A DNA stretch of 64,000 bases from Sepiola atlantica (Eukaryota; Mollusca; Cephalopoda; Sepiida; Sepiolidae). Positions within the stretch are counted from its first letter, which is position 1; every line of letters starts with the position of its first letter. Below, one piece after another: positions 12,139-23,700 of this stretch. The position numbers and the translations under genes are program-made. The notes beneath the pieces were generated by a model. That model worked only from the letters and a program-made list of their open reading frames with translations, did no database searches and was not told the origin of the DNA. The DNA is taken from positions 126,621,959-126,685,958 of the forward strand of contig OY744521.1 of NCBI GenBank assembly GCA_963556195.1, given 5' to 3'.

Positions 12139-12718
12139 AGATTGATAGATAGGTAAATATGAGCAGACTGTTGATAGTTACAAAGAAAATGAATTTAGAT
12201 AGATAAATTAATAAATAGACAAATGTATAAATAGATAATAGACGATAATAGATAAAAAGACGTTAATACGTATATTCCCATAAAATCCAAAAGAGAAAGG
12301 GTGCAATGGGAACAATAAGTTTTTTATATACTAAGGTGTCGCCGTTTGTAAGGCCCAAAGGCCACCCTAGGATAAATGTTAATGCGGTTGTCAATGTTAT
12401 ATATAATTCAATCATAATTCCTGCCAAAATTATTTTACTGGAAGTCTTGAATTGAACGTAAACAATTTTTTCCAATATTTGTTGGTTTTTTTTTCGACCG
12501 GTGATCAAAATCGTGAAAAATTAAAGAAAATGATTAAAAAATATGCCAGCAAGAAGTCAAACCAGTCGTTTGATGGATCAGGTAAGTGTTTGGATTCGAA
12601 ATGGACAAGACTATATCTGGTTTATGTTCAGATGTAACGAATTTCTTAATAGCATCAATAATAGTGGCTTTCTTCAAACGGAGGAAATATCATGAACCGG
12701 CTAGTCAGTAAAGATAGT
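12139..12718. other. Unassigned spacer
   Basis: Degenerate GATA-like text at first, then no recognised feature. Confidence 0.4.
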
Positions 12719-13325
12719 TTAGTTACCTCCTCTCCAGGAGGTTGGACACAAGGTCGGGTGAGGCGTTAGAAAGTCAGCGCATTAAGAGAAGTGCAATGTG
12801 GCCTATAAAAAATGGCTGAGCAGCCCTTTCAGCATTGCTTGGTGCGGATGCTTCAGGCGATTAGCAATAAACTACCCCCTTCTTAAAAAGAGATGGAAAA
12901 GCCTGGGAGAGTTGACCCCCCCCCAGGATTGAACAGAACCATACAAGCCCGACAGAAGCAAAGAAAACTGTCGGACTGATTGTCGAGGACGTAGGTATTT
13001 ACCTATCTTCCACAGCGAGAAGATGTGACACAAGGTTGGAAAGTGGAGATTGAAAGACTAGTGCACTCTGGCCTACAAAAACATCCTGAGCAGCTCTGTC
13101 GGTATTTCCCGGTAGGGCGTCTCAGGCGATTAGCAATAAGCTAACCCTTTTCGCACAGAGAGAATTTAAAACCTGGGAGGGTGCACCATCCAAGAACTGC
13201 ACACAACTATACCTCAGCTCGACAGACGCAAGATCATCACCTGCTGAAATTGACCCAGATTCTGCCGAACTGATTGTCGAGGAAGTATTCGCGACTGGTA
13301 TAAACAACACTTACTCAAGCCGTGC
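12719..13325 (-). mobile_element. Two tandem SINE-like family B copies
   Basis: Two collinear units, about 12719-12992 and 12993-13325, each carry TGACACAAGGT or GGACACAAGGT, GGTGCGGATGCTTCAGGCG or its equivalent, AGCAATAA, CCTGGGAG and a right end resembling CTGATTGTCGAGGA. A (TA)n tract follows at 13334. The second unit ends with GGTATAAACAAC, also found at 19410-19530. Confidence 0.7.
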
Positions 13326-13637
13326 CAGGTAAGTATATATATATATATATATATATAAAATAAAAAACAAAAGTAATAAAGAGATAATCATTTACCTGTT
13401 CTATAAAGTGCCGACGTCATTTTGTAGTCTTTCGTCCAAGAAACACCTGAGAGTCGACAATTTGTGTGTCTTTTTTTTACGCAATCCAATGGAGATTATT
13501 TTATCTCGTTTTTAGAGGTAAGTTATACATATAAACAGTTGTCCCGGTTCTGTCAGCGACACGCGTCCTGAATCAAGAACCGCGAAAGCCGTGAATGAAC
13601 GCTGCTGTCATTGGCAGCAAGAAGACAAACAACCACC

Positions 13638-14170
13638 CTCCAATGCGGTTTCTCCCATCCGCATTCTTCCCCCCCCCCCGGTCAACTTCTGACACCCAAT
13701 CGCTACTCCTACCCTACCTTCAGGCTTCCGACCCTTTATTTCTTTCACATCGACCTCGTTCTTTACTTCGCCTCCTTCTCTCTTTTTTTTTCCCACAGAC
13801 GCATCCATTGTCACCCGGTTACACCCGGTTCTCCGTACTCTCTCTTTTTAAAACACCCTCACTCTCTTTCTTACTTTCTCTCTCTCTCACGGGTATTACC
13901 TCCACCTATTCACCCTTTCTATTCCCTCCCTCTTCATTATCACACGTTCTCCTCTTTTCATCTTATCACTACCCCCTAAATACTTACTTATTTATCGACG
14001 GTTCTGCCCTTCCCCCTTTCACCCATCTGACTTCTCTCATTTCTATCCGCGTCCCCCCTCCCTTTAATTACCTTTGTCCATCCCAGCTTTTCTCTTGCGT
14101 AACCCTCCTCTTTATTCCGCCTTTTCCTCCTCCTCTTCGGTTAACCGCCATCCTCACACCCACCAGCCCT
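13638..14170 (+). other. Strand-asymmetric pyrimidine-rich tract
   Basis: About 530 bases are strongly C and T on the plus strand with few purine runs. Opposite frames stay open (a 219-codon frame at 13595-14254), but the peptide is low-complexity Ser/Pro/Leu/Phe, as expected from composition. A polypyrimidine run ending CCCACAG (near 13798) resembles a splice acceptor, with no exon evidence. Confidence 0.5.
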
Positions 14171-14315
14171 CCAATCCAACATTCTACCCACCCGTCAACC
14201 TCTACCCAAACGAAACTGGCTTTTTCACAAAAAACAAACCAGCCAGTCAACTGACTGACCGACTAGGCAACCTCCATTCATGGCAACAACACTAAACAAA
14301 CACACGTTTACGAAA

Positions 14316-14317
<2 letters not shown>

Positions 14318-14347
<30 letters not shown>
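14318..14347. repeat. (AC)n microsatellite
   Basis: About 14 AC units. Confidence 0.95.
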
Positions 14348-14352
<5 letters not shown>

Positions 14353-14359
14353 AAAGAAA

Positions 14360-14489
14360 TATTGAAATGAGGAAAAAAGTAGTTATATACTTTACAAGTG
14401 TATTATGATCATCAGGTGTTTAAACAAGGAATATAATAAAATGACCTTCAATCTATGGATTTTCAAAGAATTACACTTATCATCAGAAG

Positions 14490-14490
<1 letters not shown>
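14360..14490 (-). repeat. Dispersed repeat with a degenerate hammerhead (second hammerhead family)
   Basis: On the minus strand this matches the order of 58475-58610: CCTTCTGATGATAAG, TTTGAAAATC, AAGG, then TCCTTGTTTAAACACCTGATGAT. Its left end in minus reading abuts the (AT)n tract at 14491. Confidence 0.65.
14445..14490 (-). ncRNA. Degenerate hammerhead-like motif
   Basis: Minus strand: stem I CCTT/AAGG, core CTGATGA (plus 14480-14486), a weak stem II, GAAA and stem III AATC/GATT. The nucleotide at the cleavage position is G rather than A, C or U, so self-cleavage is not expected. Confidence 0.4.

Positions 14491-14562
<72 letters not shown>
14491..14562. repeat. (AT)n microsatellite
   Basis: About 35 AT units adjoining the hammerhead-like repeat. 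Confidence 0.97.
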
Positions 14563-14565
<3 letters not shown>

Positions 14566-14635
14566 CTGAGTTGATTCTGTTTGGTGGAAAGAAATCCCAA
14601 AAAGTGCTCGATTATTGTATAAGAGCGTGACTGAC

Positions 14636-14925
14636 GAACGAAACTAAATCCCATCCATTCACTGTGGAGGTCCCCAGATGCCGGAGAGCTTTCTACTCAA
14701 ATAGCTTCTTTCCTCGTGCTGCTGGCCTCTGGAACTCCTTCCCTGCCCCCTGTTTCCCCGACAGAAATTTAAAATTAATGTAAACAGACATCTCGCTGCG
14801 CAGATCCTAGTTTAGGTTGACCCCCCCCCCCAATCTTCTCCCCTTTTCTTTCTTCTCAGTAGCCCCTTACGTCTACAGTGGCGGCCTGCCTTGTTTGGGG
14901 TGAACTACGTTAAAAAAAAATTTTT
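14636..14925 (+). mobile_element. Jockey-type LINE, 5'-truncated copy (3' end only)
   Basis: Collinear with the last 300 bases of the LINE at 44595-47652: CCATCCATTCACTGTGGAGG, TCTTTCCTCGTGCTGCTGG, CAGTAGCCCCTTACGTCTAC, GGCCTGCCTTGTTTGGGGTG. It ends with a short A-run and encodes only the degraded C-terminus. Confidence 0.9.
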
Positions 14926-15019
14926 TTAAAACAACGAGAAACACCAGACAAAGTTTTAGCCAGGTTTATCCGTGGTCGTGAAATCGTTGTATCATGTGAC
15001 AATTTTAAACATCTGCAAA

Positions 15020-15022
<3 letters not shown>

Positions 15023-15093
<71 letters not shown>
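15023..15093. repeat. (AT)n microsatellite
   Basis: About 35 AT units between two tail-to-tail LINE copies. Confidence 0.97.
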
Positions 15094-15097
<4 letters not shown>

Positions 15098-15187
15098 GTT
15101 CTTTACTGTTTATTTTCTGCTTGTTTTGACGGTTACAACATTTTATCGATCTTTTTTAAAAACTTCTATTCATTCCAGACAATGCAC

Positions 15188-17455
15188 ATTGCCACTGAGA
15201 CGTAGGGGGCTACTAAGAATTAGGGGGTATACCTATAGGGGCATCCTAAGTGTGGTGCTCTGTAGCGAGATTTTTGTTTACATTACATTTAAATTTTAGT
15301 ATGTTGGTACAGTCAGGGAAACAGGGAGCAAAGAGAGAATCCCAAAGGCTAGGAAATAAACTATTAAAGTAGAAATCCTTCCGGCATTTGGGAACCTCTA
15401 CAGTGAAAGGAGTGTGATTTGTGCTGATTGTCGGGTTGGTTGGAGTATTTACGTTGAAGGAGGAACAAGTATAGCAAGTTCGTCATAGCACACTCCATTG
15501 AAGTACTTGTAAAATTAGCACAGTGATACAACATTGCGGCGATGTGACAGGGGCTGGAGCTTTGTAGACAGTGTGGGGCTCTTTTTTGGACGTTGTATAA
15601 GAGAAAGAAGCTACTGGCAATGTCTTCTATGTATTTGTTCAAATTCATGTTACCTGTGAATGTTAGGCAATCAGTGGCGTAACAGGTATAATTGTTAAAT
15701 AAAGGGAGCTTTAGCTTAGTAGCATTAAAAGTTACAATCGATTTATGTCCCCATTCAACTACAGAAGTCATTTTTCTAAGGATTCAGCTATTGCATTGGA
15801 TATGGGTGTGTTCGCTTTGCCCACATGTCGAGAATAGAGCGTTGTGTCATCAGCAAATATATCCATCTTGAACACAACTGCATCAGGGATGTTGTTTATG
15901 AAAATCAGGAATAATCAATGTCCCAGGATCGACCCCTGAGGCAACCCACATTAATGTCTTCTTTTTTAGATGTACGGGCATCGAAGGCAACCTGGATCTT
16001 TGTTTTTTCTTGTCAACGGCTTTGGATATATTAAGCGTTACCGCCCTAGCTTCGCCAGCCTTGTCCAGTGTATGGTATATGCGTTCAGAGATGACCGTTG
16101 AGACATCCGCAGTAAAACGGGCTTGCCTAAATCCATACTGTTGTTCAGAAAAAAGTTTAGCATTTACGATGTGGTTAACTATTGCTAGATTAATTAACGA
16201 TTCAAAGATTTTAGCGAAGTGCAGAAAGAGTCTGATGAGGCGATAATTTTGCGAGTCAGTTTTTCACCAGAATCTTTGAACACTGGTACCACAGAGGAAA
16301 TTTTCCAGCTATCAGGGAAGCAGGATTCGGCAAGGCATTTGTTGTAGAGTTTAGAAATAACAGTGGCAGCTCAACAGAGCATTTTTTATTACTATAGCAG
16401 GGATGAAATCAGTCAAGGTTTTTTTATTATATGCCGTAGATGGGAAAGGGTGATGTTCTGATCATCGAATGTGGCTTCTGTCCGCAATGGGAAATTTAGG
16501 AGGGGTAGTTTGTAGGGTCCAAGGTGGAGTTTAAGATGAACTGCTGGGCAAGCAATTCAGCCTTATCAGTTGGCGTGCATGCGACATCGTGGTGGTTGTA
16601 TAGCGGGGAATTGTTGATTGACTATTATTTACCACATTATTATAGATTTTACAAAAATCGCAGGTTCCTGATTTCTGCGACTCAATGCATTTCTGATCAT
16701 CTCGGTATACTTACACTTAGCTGTGGCTATTACACTTTTACAATAATTTCTTGGTGCTTATTGTCTATTTGTATTTGACTTATGGCAGTTGTAGTGGCGG
16801 AATGCTGCCTATGCGCAATAGAAGCTGCACAGGTTAAAGTGAACCATTGGGGAGCTAGGGGGTTGCTATAGAATTTCCGCGTGGGGACATGTGCATCTAT
16901 GGCTGCTTTGACATATTCAATTACCTCATTTGCGCACTGTTCAGCATGGAAAGAAAAGGTTTTACTTCATGAGGCGTCTCTGATGTGATCTCTGATTGAT
17001 TCCCAATCAGCCATTTTGTAGTATTTTGTCGTTTTTAGCAACGGCTCTTCAGCTTGGGGTCAAAGGTTTAGGGTGATATCAACCATTATCACAAGGTGAT
17101 CAGAGTTCCCGAGTGGGCTATGGGCATCCGTCACTCAAGCTTCGAGCAGTGTAGAAAAGAATAGATCGATAAGTGAGACTTGCTGATCCTCACAATTTAG
17201 GAGGCGGGTCGAGAAAGTGACTGTCTTTTTAAGGGAATGTGCAATATAGAAATTATGCGTGCTCTTACCAGCTGCATCTATATAGCTCGAGAAACCAAGT
17301 CAGTTAATGTGGTGAACATTAAAATCGCCAAATACGTGGATTTGGGCGTTCAGATATAAAGAGAGTGCTGCATCTATACTATTAGAGACATAGTCGAGTA
17401 GGGTACAGTCTTAGGTAGAGGAAATATAAGTACTAACGCTGTGTTGTAAGGATAG
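15188..17455 (-). mobile_element. Jockey-type LINE, 2.3 kb 5'-truncated copy
   Basis: The 3' end is at the left (ACGTAGGGGGCTACTAAG). Reading minus gives the C-terminal region, an RT active-site motif FADDTTLYS near 15860-15840, RT fingers text (FESLINLAI near 16200), the linker and part of the endonuclease up to about 17455, where it truncates. Many stops and frameshifts. An internal deletion relative to 44595-47652 removes part of the C-terminal region after the RT. This copy keeps the FADD aspartates that the longest copy has lost. Dead element. Confidence 0.88.
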
Positions 17456-18050
17456 TTCCCTTCTTATTCATTGTCGCATAGCTGGACTGTTCTTCAATCC
17501 TCACAGTGCGCTTCTCTTTTGTTAACAGAGCTGCCGCTAGGCGGGGGTGGCTTTGGGCAGCAATGTTTGCTAGTTGGTTTGGATTCACACTACACCTTTT
17601 CATGTGGATCCTCAGTCGACCTTTTTAACTATTCCTCCCCAGAAATAGCCAAAAGTTAATTAAACTTAATGCATTTTTTAAGGTAGCTGGGGTCATCTGC
17701 AACCCCACAATGCGTCCTTCTCGACCCCCACGGTGAGCTCACTTCGTTGACAGAATCAGCTGGTCTAATTTCTGTAATCTCAATATTCAGTTTTAAATCT
17801 TCTCTTGACTCTGTCGTTATCGTTTTTTTTATGGAAATCGCCCCAGACAAGGCACGAAGCCACTTAATGTAAGGAGCTAAAAATACTATTTCAGGGCTAA
17901 AAACTATCCAACAATAAGTGTTAGATAGATAGATTCCAACCTAGAAACAGCAATGCTTCCCCCTTTGTCAGAAACATATCTCGTCGAATGTAAGGACAAA
18001 ATAAGGGAAGCGAGAATTACGAGGCTGCCGAAAATAAACCCAAAGTCCAC
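17456..18050. other. Unassigned spacer
   Basis: No repeat or gene recognised. Confidence 0.4.
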
Positions 18051-18088
18051 TTTCTTCTTCTTCTTCTTCTTCTTCTTCTTCTTCTTCT
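18051..18088. repeat. (CTT)n microsatellite
   Basis: About 12 CTT units. Confidence 0.96.
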
Positions 18089-18534
18089 CAATAACGACTT
18101 TCATAAAAGTTATTAATAAAGAAACATCAACAAATGTTTTTTTTAATCTCTTTGCCGTTTTATTATTTCTTCATAGCATACGTGTATACGCACAGAACAC
18201 CTACACCCTCTCCCATGAGGAGCAGAAACTATTCAAGCCAACTGCTCTCTGTGCTTGTTAAATCGAGAATGAGGAAGATCTCACCTGCTCATTCGCCACG
18301 TAAGACTGGCCGTGCCTTCTCTTTGTGACGTCACTGCCGAAACACGTAGACTTACTCGAATTTCTAATTGGAAAAATCCACAATTTTTAACCTTACGTGA
18401 AAATTGACCATACTAATCCTATCTTTACACATTCGAATCTAACATTACTACATCATTGGAAAAAAACAAATAGCTCGTATAGACGATGGGTCAGTTTGGT
18501 TGTTGTATATCAACTCTTTTGTCTTTAAACGATT
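18089..18534. other. Unassigned spacer with one CRE palindrome
   Basis: A perfect TGACGTCA at 18326-18333 matches a CREB/ATF site. One 8-mer alone is weak evidence. Confidence 0.35.
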
Positions 18535-18840
18535 CAGTGTAGACGATTTGTATTGTTTGTATTATTCGGATTTCTGCTGTTCTCATCTCAGATGTTATTC
18601 TTGCAACGTTTCGGCTGATGTAACCTCCGACCTTCTTCAGGTGCGTGTTGTCGAACTGGGGAATCTTTATGTTAAACTCGAGAAGCTGTATGGAATTTCG
18701 AACGGATCCCTTTATTTAATCCACGGGAGTGGCTTACCCTCGTTTTCAGCAATGACCAAGTATAAGTCTTAAGTAATTTGTAATTGTATTCTTTGTATCG
18801 CACGTACTGAGGATTGAACCTTCAACCTCCAGATATATAA
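18535..18840 (-). mobile_element. SINE family A copy with tRNA B-box region
   Basis: On the minus strand it runs from a B box AGGTTCAATCC (plus 18811-18821) through the ACTTAAGACTTATACTTGG region, the central TTAAATAAAGGGATCC block and the tail CCTGAAGAAGGTCGG, CAGCCGAAACGTTG and AATAATACAAACAATACAAA. The A box is missing, so transcription is not expected. Confidence 0.85.
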
Positions 18841-18861
18841 TATAATGGTGTTCTAATCTAT

Positions 18862-18950
18862 TATTTATAATTAATGGTTCCCATATTGTATTAATATATA
18901 TATATATACTAAGTCTACTTAAGAGGTCATCGTCGCCCAACATATGCGCT
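18862..18950 (+). repeat. Short dispersed repeat, also at 21405-21490
   Basis: Shares GGTTCCCATATTGT, then CTTAAGAGGTCATCGTCGCC-like and ATATGC text with 21405-21490. Confidence 0.55.
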
Positions 18951-19084
18951 GCTTCTTCTCTATCTAGAATTCTAACTTCGTCCCATAAGGGTAGATGGTT
19001 ATACTTTTCCCTCTATATGTGGTCAGCCATGCCCGAATTTTCAATATCTCCACGTATTAGTACTTTCTCATGGTCTTCTAGCCT

Positions 19085-19178
19085 TACTTACATGAAGAAG
19101 GTCGGGCACTTCATCGGCTGAAACGTTGTGAGAATAACATTCAAGATAAGAACAATAGTCTGAATAATACAATCTCAT
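19085..19178 (+). mobile_element. SINE family A tail fragment
   Basis: Only the 3' part: ATGAAGAAGGTCGGGCAC, CATCGGCTGAAACGTTGTG, TCTGAATAATACAA. Confidence 0.8.
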
Positions 19179-19409
19179 TTAAACAATTCCGAAACTTAAT
19201 ATGTATATGATTAATCGAACACAGATTGCTATTTTCATCGATGAGGGTATATTGGTTAATCTCTTTCCCAATAAAAACTCTTAAATGAACATAACAGACC
19301 GATTTTTATACTAATGGTTCACCAAAGCAACTCGAGGATAATTGTTAATGAGATTTTCGATTGAATAATGGTACAGTACAATGAAAAGTTTTAACAGAAG
19401 AGAAAAGGT

Positions 19410-19530
19410 AGCGTGGGTGGGTGGACCTTTTATGCACGAACAGAACCATACAGTAACAAGGCCACTGTCGGACTGATTGTCGCGGACGTATCTGCGACTA
19501 GTATAAACAACAAATACTCAACCATTAGGC
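19410..19530 (-). mobile_element. SINE-like family B fragment
   Basis: Carries the same end region as the 12719-13325 tandem: CAGAACCATACAG, CTGTCGGACTGATTGTCGCG, GACTAGTATAAACAAC. Confidence 0.6.
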
Positions 19531-20258
19531 CACGGAATAATGTATATATGTATGTAAAAAAACATTCCTTGTCAGGTGATAGTGCGTCTTCAATTTGTGA
19601 AAATGGTCTCTTTTATATAAATGTATCGATTACACATTCTTTTGAAAAGATTTCCCGTTCGATAATGTAACAAAAGGCAAACATCTCAAAACATAATTGT
19701 CTTCTATTTCAATATCTCAGATTACGTCGTTTAAGTATACAGACCGATGCATTAATATTTACAGAATGAAAAGTTAACGTGTAACATATGTGTGACTACT
19801 TAGTGCGTGTGGTAATTTATGTGTGTGGGTGCGGTGCATGTGTATGTATGTGTGTGTTTGCGGGTGTATGTGCCTGTGTAGACGAATGTCACTTGATTTG
19901 TGGGCGTGACTATCATAAACGAAAATTAGTTCCGCTTTAAAATTATTTACGATGAAAAAAAAGGTTATTACTTTCTGTTTGTTTTCTTTTCTTTTCTACT
20001 TTTTGAGAAATAGAAAAACGATGTAAAAAGAAGAAAAATAAACAATAACATTTTTAAAAAACATTAAAACAACTTAAATGTTGGCGCAACATGACCTTCT
20101 ATTTGCTGTATATAATGGCCATCTATAAAAGCAAGAGTCGACAAACTTGAACGCAAATCCTTTTTTTTTTCGTGCCTTGAGATTTTATAAGACTTTCGAA
20201 TGTTTCGGATTTTTTCAGATGAGGATTGATAATTTGTTTTATTTGAATTAAGCGGAAG
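19531..20258. other. Unassigned spacer
   Basis: A TG-rich patch near 19800-19880; otherwise nothing recognised. Confidence 0.4.
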
Positions 20259-20575
20259 GACCCATGGCGCAACGGATACAAGTGCTAAGTAATAATCAAT
20301 TTTAAGTGACAGTTTTCCGGAGGCTGAAGTTTCAATCCTCAGTATGGGCGATACTAAGAATACAATTACGAATTACTTAAGTTATGGACCCGGTCACGGT
20401 CATGTCTGACGGAACGAGAACAATCTACCCTTATCGATTAAAGAAAGGGTTCAGTTCGAAATTCCGTACAGATTCTCAAGTTCGACACAAATATTTGACA
20501 AGAATGACCGAATGTTTCATCGGTCGAAATAACATCAAAGATGAGAATAGTATTCCAAATAATACAAGATTTTAA
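20259..20575 (+). mobile_element. SINE family A, near full length with a tRNA-derived head
   Basis: The head begins GACCCATGGCGCAACGGATA, resembling an arginine-type tRNA. It has an A box TGGCGCAACGG (20265-20275) and a B box AGTTTCAATCC (20328-20338). The body continues through CGATACTAAGAATACAATTA, a central AAAGGGTTCAGTTCG block and a tail ending CATCGGTCGAAATAACATC, GATGAGAATAG and AATAATACAAG. It is the reference copy for the family in this window. Tail substitutions mark it as old. A partner LINE could share the tail, but none is identified here. Confidence 0.88.
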
Positions 20576-20583
20576 AAACTGAT

Positions 20584-20720
20584 TGTTTAATTTTCGCCCA
20601 ATGAAACAAATTGTTTAAATTCTTTACATTCTTCCTGCAGTTTTCATCAACTTGATTGTTTTGATTGTTGTCATCCCCACAGTGTTTCGGCTGTTGTACT
20701 CTCCAGCCACCTTATGCCGG
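20584..20720 (-). repeat. Possible degraded SINE family A tail
   Basis: TTGTTGTCATCCCCACAGTG followed by TTTCGGCTGTTGTACTCTCC resembles the family-A tail in minus orientation, but only loosely. Confidence 0.4.
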
Positions 20721-21008
20721 GTTAGACTGCTCTCATTCCGCATCCCATGCATTTCAGATTATAATATCAATTCATTTTTTCTAACTTCCTTCAACAGGAA
20801 TTGCACTCGAAGTAGAAGCCCCTCTAGAATAGCTCAAAAAACGTCTTTATCCACTTGGTCATGAGTCCAGTCGGATGATTTATGATGTTTTCTTTTTAAT
20901 TTACAAACCTAATATGTAGTATGACTAAAAAGTCATACCTATACTCATATCGAATGTTCTCTAATTGTATTTTAATTAATTAGCTGTTGTTATTACCATT
21001 ATTATTTT

Positions 21009-21400
21009 TAATTGTAGTATTATCTGTCCTATCTTTCTAATTCTTAGATTATCTCCCCCTTCTTTCTAATGCTGGGATTATCTCCCCCTTCTTTCTAATG
21101 CTGGGAGTATCTACTCTTTCTTTCTAATGCTTGGATTATCTACATTTTCTTTTTAATTGTAGGATTATCTTCCAATTTCTTCTAAACCTGGGATTATTTT
21201 AACTTTATTTCTAATTCTGGAATTATCTCTTTTTTCTTTTTAAACCTGGGATTACCATCTAATTTTGGGAACAGGTCCTCTTTCTATCTAATTGTGGGAT
21301 TATTTCTTTCCTACCTTTTCAATCCTGAGATTATTCGTCCTTTCTTTCTAATTCTGTGATTATCTCCACCGTCTTTTGTAATTTGGGGATTATCTAAAGT
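21009..21400. repeat. 29 bp minisatellite, about 13 units
   Basis: The core CTTTCTAATGCTGGGATTATC recurs at a regular 29-base step (for example 21062, 21091, 21120, 21149). Outer units are more diverged. It is followed by the short repeat also seen at 18862-18950. Confidence 0.88.
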
Positions 21401-22248
21401 ATCTATTTTAATTATTGGTTCCCATATTGTGTTCATTTCTATAATTGACCTATTTAAGGGGTCATTGTAGCCTATCATATGCACTGATTCTTTGACAAAC
21501 CAACATCTGTTAACTTATAAACAAAATAATAGTGCTTCAGTTGTAGCCTGGTGAGGATCAAACTCAGAGAAACGAGGTTACAAACGGGTTTGTTCTACGA
21601 CAGGCGAGCATTTCATTCACCACATTTATTGTCCCAAGATCGATTCATGCAATTCAATATTCAATAGTCAGATGTTCGTTTTCTTTTTCTCTTCGTTAAA
21701 TAAAATCGATAATCGATAAACGCAAATAGAAAACACATTTCATAAACGAGTGTGTGCAGTACATTTTACAATAGAACATAAGTGAATGGAAGAGCCTACG
21801 TCACTTTTCACATATTGTTTACACATCCTTTGTTTTACATAAGTTTAATAATTCAATTTTCGTGGAGGATTCTATTTACTATTTACAAATAAAAGGATGA
21901 CACAAGAATAAGCCATTAAAAAGAAATACCTTTAAGGTTTTATCTTCTTGAGTTAAGATCTTTTGAAGTTCACAACAAAACGTCCGAACGCTGAGAATGC
22001 TGGAGCCGAAATTACAAACATTTATAAAAACAAACAAGAAAGATTTTTTTTCGAATTTTGTGATGAATGATAACTAAAAAATAATTTTTAGAGTTTGTTA
22101 GTTCATTCTCGATAGAGAATGGAAAACTCCCACAATGGTGCTTGAGCTGGGAGATTCATTGTGAAGTAAAAGTTTCGCAATCCCAAACCACACCTCTCTT
22201 GAACCGGAATTTCTTGAGTCCAGTGGAAAAAAGAAGTCTAGGATGACT
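21401..22248. other. Mostly unassigned
   Basis: After the short shared repeat (21405-21490), no feature is recognised. Confidence 0.4.
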
Positions 22249-22261
22249 GGAAACAATGCTG

Positions 22262-22341
22262 AGATAAGCAGACTCAACGTCGCTTAACTTCGGTGATCTA
22301 ACGAGAACCGGTGTGTCGACACGTGATTAAGCCGTACACAA
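22262..22341 (-). pseudogene. 5S rRNA-like relic, 5' two-thirds
   Basis: Minus strand: TACGGCTTAATCACGT, ACACCGGTTCTCGTTAGATC, ACCGAAGTTAAGCGACGTTG. These closely follow the 5' part of metazoan 5S rRNA. The 3' third is replaced by unrelated text, as expected for a truncated pseudogene or a 5S-derived SINE head. Confidence 0.78.
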
Positions 22342-22479
22342 ATGGATATTACATGGATTTAACATTAACATACGTTTTTTTAAACATGTACACACGATAT
22401 ATTATTACTACTCTGCAATAGAAAGTTCATGCACGCGAAATATTGAGTATATACTGGCAGAGCATGATAGGGAGCTGAA

Positions 22480-22790
22480 TATATTTGATATGAAATGTTT
22501 CAGAACTATCATCGGAGCAACTTTACAGGATAGACTAAGAAATGCAGATACCAGAAAGAGGTTTAATATTAACAGATCTATCAGCAACCTGATTCGAAAA
22601 AAGAGATTAAAAACATGGTTTGGACATGTTTCCTGACTTCCAAACTTCAGCTACGTAATCAAATTATATCAAGAAGATTTCATTGAAGAAAGATCAAGAT
22701 AACAACGATCCAAGATATGGGCCGGCCAGAGAAAGGACTGAGACTGGCATACCGCTTATGGCAGCTGAAAGACTGACCTAAGTCACTGAT
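22480..22790 (+). mobile_element. RTE-like LINE, C-terminal remnant
   Basis: The plus-strand translation reads FDMKCFRTIIGATLQDRLRN, then a SISNLIRKKRLKTWFGHVS block and GQRKD followed by DWHTAYGS. This is the conserved post-RT region of RTE-type non-LTR elements (MKCLRRILG, WQDRVRN, RRLRWFGHV, RGRPKKTW). At least four in-frame stops. No RT core remains. Confidence 0.75.
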
Positions 22791-23544
22791 AAGTGACGGA
22801 ATTTTGTTTTCAAGCATGTGGTGAAGCTTTCTGGAATATTTAAAAATGTCAAATAAGTCTCTACAACAACAGTGCAACAATTTAACCGACTGCTGCTGAT
22901 AAGCAATTGTTTCCTATTAACTGATTTCCGGTTTATTTGAAAAAAAAAACACAGCTTAGCGAGGTTCTATCCTCGAAATATTTCGTATAGAATATATATT
23001 ACTACGCACCCCCGGACAAAAAGATTATTAACTGAACCTCTTCAATACAAGGAATACACATAATTACTGATTTTCCTTTAAAAATAACTTGAAAAAATTT
23101 AATGACTGAAAACAAATATTTTTATGTAATCTTACAAAGTTTTGAATTGATTATATTTGTCTGTTTAATGGTGATTATATCTAACAGCATTATTTTTATA
23201 GACACAATGCGGATTGGACATTGTATGGACTTCACTGTTGTCGATCTGGTTTATTAAGAAATATTAATTTCGAACTAAGTCTTTCTTCTATAGACTAAAT
23301 GATGTTTTTTCTTTTAGATTTTAAAGTATTCATTTACTTCTTTGATCTACTCTGGAACTTTGCTAAAATTTCAATATCTTGATGGGAAAAATTTATTTAA
23401 AAGGTATATTTACAAAAATGTAATTTGATAATGAATAAAGTTGAATTCTCGTGCGTACATGTAGAGGACATGTTAGAATATTTATTTGTAGAACTTTATT
23501 TGAATATTTGAAATGTATTGAATATGTGTTGAATATATTGAACT

Positions 23545-23548
<4 letters not shown>
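22791..23548. other. AT-rich spacer
   Basis: No feature recognised. Confidence 0.4.

Positions 23549-23606
<58 letters not shown>
23549..23606. repeat. (TA)n microsatellite
   Basis: About 29 TA units. Confidence 0.97.
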
Positions 23607-23608
<2 letters not shown>

Positions 23609-23700
23609 ATCAAATATGAACCAAAAGTAAAACTTTTAGTACATGGAACCTATAGTGAAGAGGTTTAGCTCAATATACGAGATAGAGCAATTGTAGAGAT
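23607..23700 (+). repeat. Dispersed repeat shared with 58209-58300
   Basis: Text order AAACTTTTAG, GAACCTATAGTGAA, TAGCTCAATATACGAGATAG matches the stretch that follows the microsatellite at 58208. Both copies start directly after a dinucleotide tract. Confidence 0.65.

Noticed and set aside
13327..13337. Splice-donor-like CAGGTAAGTAT and the acceptor-like CCCACAG near 13798
   Set aside because: No coding exon on either side; both sites lie beside or inside repeats.
13595..14254. A 219-codon open frame
   Set aside because: The peptide is low-complexity Ser/Pro/Leu/Phe explained by the pyrimidine-rich composition; alternative frames on both strands are also open and no domain is visible.
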